DNA of 22,323 nt from Alangreenwoodia sp964438605 (lineage in GTDB: Bacteria; Bacillota; Clostridia; Peptostreptococcales; Anaerovoracaceae): positions 1-22,323 of the forward strand of contig CAYTKT010000036.1 in NCBI GenBank assembly GCA_964438605.1, in the 5' to 3' direction. The position numbers and the translations under genes are program-made. Shown piece after piece: positions 6,523 through 13,863 of the stretch; within the stretch, counting starts at the first letter, position 1, and every line of letters starts with the position of its first letter. The notes beneath the pieces were generated by a model that searched no databases, was not told where the DNA came from, and saw nothing but the letters and a program-made list of their open reading frames with translations.

Positions 6523-8281
6523 CCGTTCTTCCTCCCAGTCTTCTGAATTCGTCAAAGAAATCCGGATAACTCTTGGCGACAGCTTCTGCACCCCGGATGA
6601 CTATGGGCTCTCTGCACGAAAGCGCCGCCACCGCCATAGACATCACGATCCTGTGATCGTTATATCCGCTGACTTCGCAGTCGCCTGCCAGTTCTCCGCC
6701 CGTGACGGTCAATTCGTCCTCCTTTTCCTCCGTGTTCACACCGAGCTGCGCCAGACAGTCTGCCATAGCCGACAGCCTGTCACATTCCTTAATCCTGAGC
6801 CGCCGTACATTAAAAAAACGGCTGGTTCCTTCTGCACAAGCCGCCGCCACCGACAGCACCGGAATTACATCCGGAATATCTCCGCCGTCCACGTCAAGTG
6901 ATCTGAGAACAGGCCTACGCACTCCGGTTTCCGTCGCAGGCTCTGTTCCCGAAACCATTCCGTGTTTCAGCTCATTGTCCGCAATTGCCGCCGTTTCACG
7001 CGTCCGTTCCGGTTCACCCTCTGCATTCGCGCCCTCAGCTCCACCGGAAGCGCAACCTCTCTCCAACTCTGCTGGTACAGTTTCCGGCGCTCCTGATATT
7101 CGCACAGCATTTTCTTCCATTATATCTGCTACATCTGCTATATCTGCTATATCTGCTATATCTGCTATATCTTCACATACTGCCCGTTTCATTTTGGACA
7201 TCGCCGCCGCAACTGACGGCTGCCTGACAGTTACATCAGGAAAATTCCGTTCCACATGAGCTCCAAATTTTTCTAATATATCAACCGCTTTGCGGTCCCC
7301 CTGAGCGCTGTCACCGCGCAGCCCCGTCACCGTCAGTTCTGAGCCGCAGGCTGCCGCCACCAGCCAAAAGGCTGCCTGAGAATAATCGCCTTCCACCGTC
7401 ACATCCGACGGACAGTATTTCTGATTTCCGGGAATCTTAAACCCTTCTGCCGTTTGTTCCACAAAAATTCCAAAATCACTGACCATTTTCAGTGTCAGTT
7501 CTATGTATCCGACAGATTCCAGTTTCCCCTTTACGCGAATCTCGCTGTCATCTTCAAGCAGCGGCAGCGCAAAAATCAGCCCCGAAATATACTGGGAACT
7601 GATATTCCCTGGGATTTCATAAAGTCCAGGTTCCAGCTGCCCGCGAATCGAAAACGGCAGCGAATCGCGCCCATCCGGCAGAAATACAATGCCCTTCTTC
7701 TTCATTTCGTCAGCCAGCGGCGTCATTGGACGTTCCGGCAGTTTCCCTCTGCCTTCAAATGCAGCATCCGCACCAAGTGATGCCGCAATCGGAAGTACAA
7801 ATCGAAGTGTCGACCCGCTTTCGATACAGTTAAGACGCACTCTGCCAATCCCGGATTCGTCCGGGCAATCCGGAAGGTCCTTTTCTGGCTCGAATCGGTT
7901 TTCTGCACTAAGCTCGATTACTCTGCGTTCTCCTTCCCGATCATCATTAACTCTGGCGGCGGCAACATCATCCGCTTCACGATTACTTTCCGCATCGTTT
8001 TTGGCGATTCCACTTTTTTCCCCAGCCTGTCTTTCGCAAAATCCGCCTCGCCGGATCCCGTCGACGACGACGGTACTGCCGTCGTCTGTCCGCTCGATCT
8101 TTGCGCCAAGCGCTGTCATACATCCGATCGTCGCTTCCATGTCCTTTGAATCGGAAATCCCTCTGATTACAGACCGGCCCTCCGCCAGCGCCGCACAGAT
8201 CAAAGCCCTGTGCGCCATCGACTTTGAAGGCGGCGCCTGAACGATTCCTTTCAGCTTTCCGGGGTAAACTCTGATATCCAT
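6503..8281 (-). CDS. aroA: 3-phosphoshikimate 1-carboxyvinyltransferase (EPSP synthase) with two large inserts
   Basis: Transfers enolpyruvyl from PEP to shikimate-3-phosphate. From ATG 8281 (SD AGGA, 9-base spacing) it has 592 residues against about 430 usual. All core motifs are present: APPSKSMAHRALICAALAEG near 16-35, IESGSTLRF, GRGKLPERPM, GNISSQYISGL, DYSQAAFWLVAAA, DGGDIPDVIPVL, RIKECDRLS, GYNDHRIVMSMAVAAL and VAKSYPDFF. Two stretches have no family counterpart: residues about 80-147 (bases 7841-8044; Glu/Asp/Arg/Ala-rich) and about 355-459 (bases 6905-7219), the latter carrying tandem Asp-Ile-Ala triplets. Both sit between conserved blocks in loops, so the enzyme probably still folds. 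A GTG at 8335 is a possible but poorer start. The gene overlaps aroC by 20 bases. Confidence 0.95.
   Translation of the reverse strand: MDIRVYPGKLKGIVQAPPSKSMAHRALICAALAEGRSVIRGISDSKDMEATIGCMTALGAKIERTDDGSTVVVDGIRRGGFCERQAGEKSGIAKNDAESNREADDVAAARVNDDREGERRVIELSAENRFEPEKDLPDCPDESGIGRVRLNCIESGSTLRFVLPIAASLGADAAFEGRGKLPERPMTPLADEMKKKGIVFLPDGRDSLPFSIRGQLEPGLYEIPGNISSQYISGLIFALPLLEDDSEIRVKGKLESVGYIELTLKMVSDFGIFVEQTAEGFKIPGNQKYCPSDVTVEGDYSQAAFWLVAAACGSELTVTGLRGDSAQGDRKAVDILEKFGAHVERNFPDVTVRQPSVAAAMSKMKRAVCEDIADIADIADIADVADIMEENAVRISGAPETVPAELERGCASGGAEGANAEGEPERTRETAAIADNELKHGMVSGTEPATETGVRRPVLRSLDVDGGDIPDVIPVLSVAAACAEGTSRFFNVRRLRIKECDRLSAMADCLAQLGVNTEEKEDELTVTGGELAGDCEVSGYNDHRIVMSMAVAALSCREPIVIRGAEAVAKSYPDFFDEFRRLGGRTDVISDR
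7122..7173 (-). repeat. 9-bp tandem repeat inside aroA
   Basis: On the plus strand the unit ATATCTGCT occurs five times in a row (7122-7166, second copy with one change, ACATCTGCT) plus a partial sixth copy. Read as aroA it encodes DIADIADIADIADVADI. Because the unit is nine bases, gain or loss of copies keeps the frame. Confidence 0.95.
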
Positions 8282-8363
8282 AAATCTGATTCCTGTCCTT
8301 TGGCCTGTTCCTTTCCATTTGCTTGCATCACTCACTTTGCGTCCGGCTGTCTGCGGCTGACCG

Positions 8364-8392
8364 ATACCGCATCATGCGTATCTTTGCGGTAT
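8364..8392 (-). promoter_or_regulatory. Inverted repeat in the aroA leader
   Basis: ATACCGCA (8364-8371) and TGCGGTAT (8385-8392) are perfect 8-base inverted copies around 13 bases. The loop contains most of one copy (8370-8384) of a 15-base element that recurs at 8439-8453 inside the candidate aroA promoter (13 of 15 identical). It could be an RNA hairpin or a protein binding site. Confidence 0.45.
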
Positions 8393-8429
8393 TGCCCTCA
8401 ATTTCCCGACATTTACTAATTTTTACCAA

Positions 8430-8458
8430 GCTATATCACATCACGCATATCTTCACAA
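8430..8458 (-). promoter_or_regulatory. Candidate internal promoter for aroA
   Basis: Minus strand TTGTGA (8458-8453), 17-base spacer, TATAGC (8435-8430), with TG one base before the -10 (extended -10 form). It lies in the 490-base gap between aroB and aroA, about 150 bases before the aroA ATG. The rest of the gap (8282-8771) holds no recognisable gene; a 35-codon Cys-rich frame starting beside the aroB stop lacks a ribosome binding site. Confidence 0.4.
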
Positions 8459-8771
8459 TACACGGTTTTTTCTCTATTCCTTGATATTGAGGTCAAAAGC
8501 CTTCGTGCGGCAAAACCGGCTCAAATATGTGCGCCTATAAGCTTGTTTACAAAACGGCGTATTGTGCTCGGTTGGCACATCACACCTTTTTGATCCCAGC
8601 ATCATTCCATATGTTCATGACACACTCGCCAGTTCATGTATTCAGACATGGCTTTCCACGCCTATAATCCGCAGCGGCAGCAACCTCGGTGCGTTATAAC
8701 AGCCGCTTTACCCACAAAGGAATCGGCCCATACTCGGCAGTACGGACGCCGGCCGCAAACGTGCTGCATCA

Positions 8772-9911
8772 TTATTTTAACACATCATGACCGTGCATTT
8801 GCCTTAACGTTCTGCCGCCGCTCAAAAATTCTTCCAGTTGCGACAATTCCGTCTCACGGATCGCTGCTCTGCCCGGTTCCTCAATATACACCAGACTGAT
8901 TCTGCCGCCTGACGTCTTTTTATCACTGGCTGCCAGTCTGCACAGCCGTGCCAGATCCGCGCCTTCATACGATTTCTCGAACCCTTTATCAGAAATAACT
9001 TTCTCAAGCCGCCGATACGTTCCCCGCTTCGTTATTCCCGCCGCCTCAGATGCTGCCGTAACCATTAACATTCCAACAGCAACTGCCTTTCCGTGACTGA
9101 TCCTGTAATCTGAATCCTTCTCGATAGAATGAGCCATCGTATGGCCGAAATTCAGAATCTTTCGGATTCCGCCCTCCTTCTCATCCTCATCGACAACAGC
9201 GCCTTTGATCTCGACACACCGCTTCACGATTTCCACCAGACGCGCTTCAACATGGTTCTGCTCAATCAATCGCAGCAGTGATTCATCACGAATCGCTGCC
9301 GTCTTAATTATCTCTGCCGTTCCGTCAAGTATCTCATCGTTATTTAACGATTTAAATGTATCCGTGTCGTAAACAACAATTGACGGCTGCCAAAACGCGC
9401 CCATCAGATTCTTGCCGGCCGCAATATTCACTCCGGTCTTTCCGCCGACAGAAGAATCCACCGCCGCCAGCAGCGTCGTCGGAATCTGCACAAAATCAAT
9501 GCCGCGCAGATAAACGGCAGCTGCAAAGCCGCCCATGTCTCCGGCGACTCCGCCGCCCAACGCGACTACGGCATCCTGCCTCGTCAGACGATGTTCCGAC
9601 ATAAAATCGACAAACTCCGAAACAATCTTAATATTTTTTGAAACTTCCCCCGCCGGAAATACAAAACGGCACGTCTCAAAGCCGGCCTCCCGAAAGCTCC
9701 GCTCCACCACGTCCGCATACAGTTTGTCGATTACGGAATCCGTAAAAACCGCTGCTTTCGTGCCCTTCAGCACTTCCCTTGACAAGTTCCCGCTTTTTTT
9801 CAGCAGCCCGTTTCCTATCTTCACATCGTACCCACGCCCCGCATGAATGCGGACGGCTGCACTTATTGTACTCCCTGCCACTGTATCATCCAAAGTCTTC
9901 ACTCCTGTCAT
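8772..9911 (-). CDS. aroB: 3-dehydroquinate synthase
   Basis: Converts DAHP to 3-dehydroquinate, the second shikimate-pathway step, with NAD and a divalent metal. NAD-binding GGGVAGDMGG is at residues 119-128, IPTTLLAAVDSSVGGKTGVN at 143-162. The metal ligands of the family are visible as Glu200 (AEIIKT), His257 (NFGHTMAHSIE) and His273 (ISHGKAVAVG). It has 379 residues from ATG 9911, slightly longer than usual at the N terminus. That ATG has a poor ribosome binding site, whereas TTG at codon 7 (9893) has AGGAG at 8-base spacing; either could be the true start. It follows aroF by about 180 bases, and its stop TAA is directly followed by TGA. Confidence 0.95.
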   Translation of the reverse strand: MTGVKTLDDTVAGSTISAAVRIHAGRGYDVKIGNGLLKKSGNLSREVLKGTKAAVFTDSVIDKLYADVVERSFREAGFETCRFVFPAGEVSKNIKIVSEFVDFMSEHRLTRQDAVVALGGGVAGDMGGFAAAVYLRGIDFVQIPTTLLAAVDSSVGGKTGVNIAAGKNLMGAFWQPSIVVYDTDTFKSLNNDEILDGTAEIIKTAAIRDESLLRLIEQNHVEARLVEIVKRCVEIKGAVVDEDEKEGGIRKILNFGHTMAHSIEKDSDYRISHGKAVAVGMLMVTAASEAAGITKRGTYRRLEKVISDKGFEKSYEGADLARLCRLAASDKKTSGGRISLVYIEEPGRAAIRETELSQLEEFLSGGRTLRQMHGHDVLK

Positions 9912-9939
9912 CTGTCAGCCAGCCGGCCTGCGTTCTTTC

Positions 9940-10083
9940 TCAGCAGTCAGGCGCAGCGTCTATGATCTCAAACCGATCCAGCCTTTCTGTCCCCTGACGG
10001 CCTGATATTCTTATATTACAATCCTTTATAGTTTTTCCTGTATTTTTATCCTGACACTGCACCGGTCGTGCCAGCAGCTTCAT
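9940..10083 (-). CDS. Small open frame between aroF and aroB, unknown
   Basis: A 47-codon frame begins six bases behind the aroF stop and in the same frame as aroF, and fills most of the aroF-aroB gap, ending at TGA 9942-9940. It starts MKLLARPVQCQDKNTGKTIK and is polar and charged with no recognisable motif. No clear ribosome binding site precedes it, so it would depend on coupling to aroF. It could equally be a chance open frame or the remnant of a longer aroF tail. Confidence 0.2.
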   Translation of the reverse strand: MKLLARPVQCQDKNTGKTIKDCNIRISGRQGTERLDRFEIIDAAPDC

Positions 10084-10089
10084 GACGGC

Positions 10090-11109
10090 TTAGTCGCCCA
10101 TTTCCGTTTCCATAAAATGATGAATCTTCTTTATTTTCGTCATCGTCTTATCAAACTGTGCCGGCGTCAAAGACTGCGGCCCGTCACAAAGCGCTTTCTT
10201 CGGATTATTGTGTACTTCGATAATCAGCCCGTCCGCACCCGCTGCGACAGCCGCGACAGAAAGCGGTTCCACATACTGGACAATGCCCGTCGCATGACTT
10301 GGATCGACGATGACCGGCAGATGCGTCTTTTCCTTCAAAACGGCAATCGCCGAAAGATCCAGCGTATTTCTGGTCGCTCTCTCAAAAGTACGGATTCCTC
10401 TCTCACAGAGAATGACATTTTTATTGCCACCCGCCATGATATATTCCGCACTCATCAGCCACTCCTCAATCGTATTCGCCAGCCCCCGCTTCAACAGTAC
10501 CGGCTTATTCTGACGGCCGAGAATCTTCAGCAGCTCAAAATTCTGCATATTCCTCGCGCCCACCTGAATCACATCCACATGTTCAAACAGCGGCAGATGA
10601 GACGCATTCATAATCTCAGTTACAATCGGCATCCCCGTTTCACGTTTCGCCTCTAAAAGCAGTTCGATACCCTCTGCCCGCAGACCCTGAAACGCATATG
10701 GCGACGTTCTCGGCTTAAACGCACCACCTCTGAGCATTGTCGCTCCTGACGCCTTGACAGCCTTAGCAACTTCAACAATCTGCTCTTTTGATTCTACCGA
10801 ACACGGGCCTGCGATAACCTGGAAATTTCCACCGCCAATTTTGATACCGTCAGCAATCTCCACTACCGTCGGCTCTGGATGAAACTTCTTATTTGCCGCC
10901 TTATATGGTTCCTGAATTCTCTTTACATCTTCAACAAAATCGAACGCGCGAATATCATCTTCTGCCAGCGAAACCGTGTCTCCGATCAATCCGAGAATCG
11001 TCGTGTGCTCCCCTTCCGTAACGCTGACAGATACATTAAATGCGTTCAGATACTCAATCATTTCCATTACGTCCGACTGACTTGTCCCATCTTTTAAAAT
11101 CACTACCAT
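10090..11109 (-). CDS. aroF: 3-deoxy-7-phosphoheptulonate (DAHP) synthase, type I-beta
   Basis: Condenses PEP with erythrose-4-phosphate, the committed step of aromatic biosynthesis. Residues 1 to about 70 form a ferredoxin-like (ACT-like) domain that in related enzymes, such as that of Thermotoga maritima, mediates inhibition by aromatic amino acids. The catalytic barrel follows, with AGPCSVES at 100-107 (metal ligand Cys103), LRGGAFKPRTSPYAFQG from 126, LLKRG, VDPSHATG (His272), IIEVH (Glu298) and CDGPQSL (Asp309). At 339 residues it is of normal length. AAGGAGG lies six bases before ATG 11109. It is the first structural gene of the aro block and lies directly behind an attenuator with an aromatic leader peptide, so it appears controlled at both transcript and enzyme level. 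Confidence 0.96.
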   Translation of the reverse strand: MVVILKDGTSQSDVMEMIEYLNAFNVSVSVTEGEHTTILGLIGDTVSLAEDDIRAFDFVEDVKRIQEPYKAANKKFHPEPTVVEIADGIKIGGGNFQVIAGPCSVESKEQIVEVAKAVKASGATMLRGGAFKPRTSPYAFQGLRAEGIELLLEAKRETGMPIVTEIMNASHLPLFEHVDVIQVGARNMQNFELLKILGRQNKPVLLKRGLANTIEEWLMSAEYIMAGGNKNVILCERGIRTFERATRNTLDLSAIAVLKEKTHLPVIVDPSHATGIVQYVEPLSVAAVAAGADGLIIEVHNNPKKALCDGPQSLTPAQFDKTMTKIKKIHHFMETEMGD

Positions 11110-11134
11110 GATAAACCTCCTTACTGTTTAATTT

Positions 11135-11172
11135 GAAAAAGAAAAAAACCATCCGATACAAATACCGGATGG
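11135..11172 (-). terminator. Attenuator terminator before aroF
   Basis: On the minus strand CCATCCGGTA (11172-11163), loop TTTG, then TATCGGATGG (11158-11149): a 10-bp stem with one G-U pair, followed by seven T, C and five T. It sits between the leader ORF and the aroF ribosome binding site, so it can only act by stopping transcription before aroF. The aroF Shine-Dalgarno lies about 13 bases beyond the T-tract. Confidence 0.9.
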
Positions 11173-11239
11173 CGAAATTGTCTGAACCTGATCTTAAGAT
11201 TCTCAGCAAAGCCTCACATTTGTAATCGAATTGGAAATT

Positions 11240-11332
11240 TTAACTTTTGTGTATACGAAAATAACCTGTAAAAGCATAGTACAGGCTGCAGCAATTGCCG
11301 TAATAAAAGTTTTTCCAATTCTGATGACGCAT
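11240..11332 (-). CDS. Aromatic leader peptide of the aro operon attenuator
   Basis: A 30-codon ORF lies between the aroF promoter and the attenuator terminator. ATG 11332 is preceded by GAGGT with 8-base spacing; the stop is TAA 11242-11240. Nine of 30 residues are aromatic: Trp6, Phe9, Tyr10, Tyr11, Tyr18, Tyr19, Phe21, Tyr24 and Phe25. This is the composition of attenuation leader peptides, where shortage of charged tRNA stalls the ribosome and changes RNA folding. The RNA over codons 4-8 (11321-11312, containing the Trp codon) is perfectly complementary over ten bases to 11237-11228, just past the stop codon, giving an alternative fold that a translating ribosome would disrupt. The exact antiterminator pairing against the terminator arm is not clear to me by eye. 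Confidence 0.85.
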   Translation of the reverse strand: MRHQNWKNFYYGNCCSLYYAFTGYFRIHKS

Positions 11333-11364
11333 AATCTATTACCTCAATCTTAAAATTTATATTT

Positions 11365-11393
11365 ACTATACTCCTTTAAAGCATAAATGTCAA
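11365..11393 (-). promoter_or_regulatory. Main promoter of the aro block
   Basis: Minus strand TTGACA (11393-11388), 17-base spacer, TATAGT (11370-11365): near-consensus for the housekeeping sigma factor. Transcription would start near 11358, about 26 bases before the leader-peptide ATG and 250 before aroF. Confidence 0.88.
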
Positions 11394-11399
11394 GCAATC

Positions 11400-12002
11400 T
11401 TTCAAAAAACAGTCGTGTCAAGCGTAGCGTGTAAATTTTCAATATATTTCCTTGTCAGGAGAAACGCGGTCCCTTGCATTTACACGGACTTGCTTGCGTT
11501 TACTTTAACGATTAACCGTCAAATGTAAAGTTACAATTGATATGACCTCTTCAACTGTACAAAGACGGTGGAATCCTTTAGAATATTAATCACAACAAAG
11601 ATGTTCCAGGAAAGGAAATCAGCCCTCATAAATAGAATAGCACATTCACAACGATATCTGCCACATGAATTGATTACAAGATACCATGCGGGTTTGCTCG
11701 ATCGCACCAGCGTGGAGATTTCTTTTGTCTGCGGGCGCTGCCATATTTCCAAATTCTTACGACACTCTTACCGAGTTGGGCGTGAAATGGCAGATGGACG
11801 TGAGGCACGTCTCCGCTTCCTGCAACAAAATCAGGGATAATTGGGTACTGAAACCGCTATCAGAAACTTTCACAGAACTTCGACTGATTTCTATTTGCCG
11901 GGATCTCGCGGAATCTGGTGCTTTCTTCCAGTACAAATCCGTATCAATCCTTATAATATCCGTCTTTTTATATATAAAATGCTTTTTTAGGAGAATTTCA
12001 AA
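11400..12002. other. Intergenic region upstream of the ABC-F gene, no recognised gene
   Basis: About 600 bases between the divergent aroF promoter and the ABC-F gene. Open frames of 70-106 codons exist on both strands (for example 11568-11840 and 11686-12006 on plus, 11531-11752 on minus) but none shows a domain, a good ribosome binding site or a matching neighbour. Small features seen: the near-repeats TTGCATTTAC and TTGCGTTTAC around 11474-11502, and a TATAAT hexamer at 11952-11957 with only a poor -35, which could be the -10 of the ABC-F gene. Confidence 0.5.
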
Positions 12003-13835
12003 ATGATTTTAATCAATGCTGATAAAATCAATAAAAGTTACACCGAAAAACCACTGTTGCGCGACATCAGTCTGAGCATCCACACAGGAGAAAAAATCGG
12101 CCTGATCGGTGTCAACGGCACCGGCAAATCGACGCTGTTGCGGATTATCGCAGGTGCAGAGGAACCGGACAGCGGCAAAGTCGTCTGTACCAATGGGATC
12201 CGCCGGGCTTATCTGCCGCAGCACCCTGACTATGACGGCGTTCTGACAGTCCGTCAGCAGGCTGAAAAATACATTTCCATGATCGCACCTCAAACGGAGG
12301 ATTTCGCTCTCCGTTCCATGATGACAAAGCTCGGAATCCGAAACTTTGACGAAAAAATGGAAAATCTGTCAGGCGGACAGCGGAAACGTGTGGCCATGGC
12401 CGCCGTTTTAGCGGCAAAAGCCGACGTCCTGATTCTCGACGAGCCGACAAACCACATGGATAACGGCGTTATCGCATGGCTCGAAGATTTTCTCGTTAAA
12501 TTCAAGGGAGCCGTCTTTATGATTACACACGACAGGTATTTCCTTGACCGCGTTACGAAAAAGATTTTTGAAATCGACAGCGGAAGCCTGTTCATATATG
12601 AAGGAAATTATGACTATTATCTCGAAATGAAAGCGCAGCGCCAGGACATGATGATGGCCAGCGAACGAAAACGCGCCGCACTTTATAAAAAAGAATTGGC
12701 ATGGATTCGCCGGGGTGCCCGTGCGCGTTCGACAAAGGCAAAATCCCATATCGAGCGGTTCGAGGAACTTAGAGACAGTAAATTGATAATAGACGATTCG
12801 TCTCTTTCCATCGGGACTTTCAGCAGCCGTCTGGGAAAAAAGATTATTGAAATCAAACATCTCTGCAAATCTTACGGCGATAAAGTCCTGATCAACGATT
12901 TTTCCTATACCGTTCTGCGCAACGACCGAATCGGTATTATTGGCGACAACGGCTGCGGCAAATCAACGCTGCTGAAAATCATCCTCGGCGAAGTCAAGCC
13001 TGACAGCGGTACGGTCAGCATCGGCCAAAGTGTAAAAATCGGATATTTTTCTCAGGATACCCAGGTCTGGGACCCAAACCAGCGCGTGATCAAATACGTA
13101 GAAGGAATCTCTGACAACGTGAAGACGAACGATGGCTGGATGTCGGCCACCCAGATGCTGGAACGCTTTCTGTTTCCAAGCAGCAAACATTCAATCCCCA
13201 TCGGGCGTCTGTCCGGCGGTGAAAAACGGCGTCTTTACCTGCTGAGCATCCTGATGCAGGCGCCGAATGTACTGATTTTCGATGAACCGACGAATGATCT
13301 TGACATCGCGACGCTGAGCGTCCTTGAAGATTATCTCGACGAATTTGCCGGAGCCGTTATTATCGTTTCTCATGACCGCTATTTTCTCGACCGCCTCTGC
13401 ATCAGAACATTCTCGTTTGAGGGCGGAGGTGTGATTCGCCATTACCCCGGCGGCTATACGGACGCGATGAAGGCGAAGGAACTGGAAGACCTGTCCGCCG
13501 GTATTGCCTCCGGAAAATACGACGGTGAAACGGCGCAAAACAAAAAAGGCGGCGCTGACAGCACTTCCGGTTCCGGTAGCCGGCCCGTCCGGGAAAAGAA
13601 ATTAAAATTTACATTCCACGAGCAGCGCGAGTACGAAACGATTGACGACGAGATTGCATCTCTTGAACGGCAAATCGCTGAAACCGGCGAAGCGATGAAG
13701 CAGGCAGCTGACGATTATGTCAGGCTGCAGGAACTTTCGGCCCAGCAGGAAACGCTTTCAGCGCAGCTTGAGGAAAAGATGGATCGCTGGGTTTATTTGA
13801 ACGATCTGGCAGAGCGGATTGAGCAGCAAAAATAA
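12003..13835 (+). CDS. ABC-F family ATPase, Uup-like
   Basis: A soluble protein with two ABC ATPase domains and no membrane segments; members act on ribosomes or, for Uup, in genome-stability functions. First domain: Walker A GVNGTGKST at 36-44, signature LSGGQ at 122-126, Walker B LILDEPTNHMD at 143-153, THDRYF. The interdomain linker (about 205-260) contains RRGARARSTKAKSHIERFEEL. Second domain: Walker A GDNGCGKST at 314-322, LSGGE at 403-407, LIFDEPTNDLD at 424-434, SHDRYF. A Gly/Ser-rich hinge near 508-525 leads to a C-terminal coiled coil (about 540-607), as in Uup. At 610 residues the length is normal. AGGAG lies 9 bases before ATG. Whether it confers antibiotic resistance cannot be told from sequence; the coiled coil favours a housekeeping role. 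Confidence 0.93.
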   Translation: MILINADKINKSYTEKPLLRDISLSIHTGEKIGLIGVNGTGKSTLLRIIAGAEEPDSGKVVCTNGIRRAYLPQHPDYDGVLTVRQQAEKYISMIAPQTEDFALRSMMTKLGIRNFDEKMENLSGGQRKRVAMAAVLAAKADVLILDEPTNHMDNGVIAWLEDFLVKFKGAVFMITHDRYFLDRVTKKIFEIDSGSLFIYEGNYDYYLEMKAQRQDMMMASERKRAALYKKELAWIRRGARARSTKAKSHIERFEELRDSKLIIDDSSLSIGTFSSRLGKKIIEIKHLCKSYGDKVLINDFSYTVLRNDRIGIIGDNGCGKSTLLKIILGEVKPDSGTVSIGQSVKIGYFSQDTQVWDPNQRVIKYVEGISDNVKTNDGWMSATQMLERFLFPSSKHSIPIGRLSGGEKRRLYLLSILMQAPNVLIFDEPTNDLDIATLSVLEDYLDEFAGAVIIVSHDRYFLDRLCIRTFSFEGGGVIRHYPGGYTDAMKAKELEDLSAGIASGKYDGETAQNKKGGADSTSGSGSRPVREKKLKFTFHEQREYETIDDEIASLERQIAETGEAMKQAADDYVRLQELSAQQETLSAQLEEKMDRWVYLNDLAERIEQQK

Positions 13836-13863
13836 TTAAAATCAATAAAATCGAGGGATTTGT

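Noticed and set aside
6523..6591. Longer aroC start at 6591
   Set aside because: The added residues do not match the family and lie inside aroA; ATG 6522 has a strong SD and the conserved N terminus.
7080..7180. CRISPR-like array at the repeated ATATCTGCT units
   Set aside because: The units are directly adjacent without spacers and lie in frame inside aroA, so this is a microsatellite-type repeat.
11110..11400. T-box leader as explanation of the aroF attenuator
   Set aside because: No T-box consensus or specifier-loop arrangement is visible, and the translated aromatic ORF with its SD explains the region better.
11531..12006. Overlapping 73-106 codon frames upstream of the ABC-F gene
   Set aside because: They overlap on both strands, start at poor sites and show no recognisable motif; none is better than the others.
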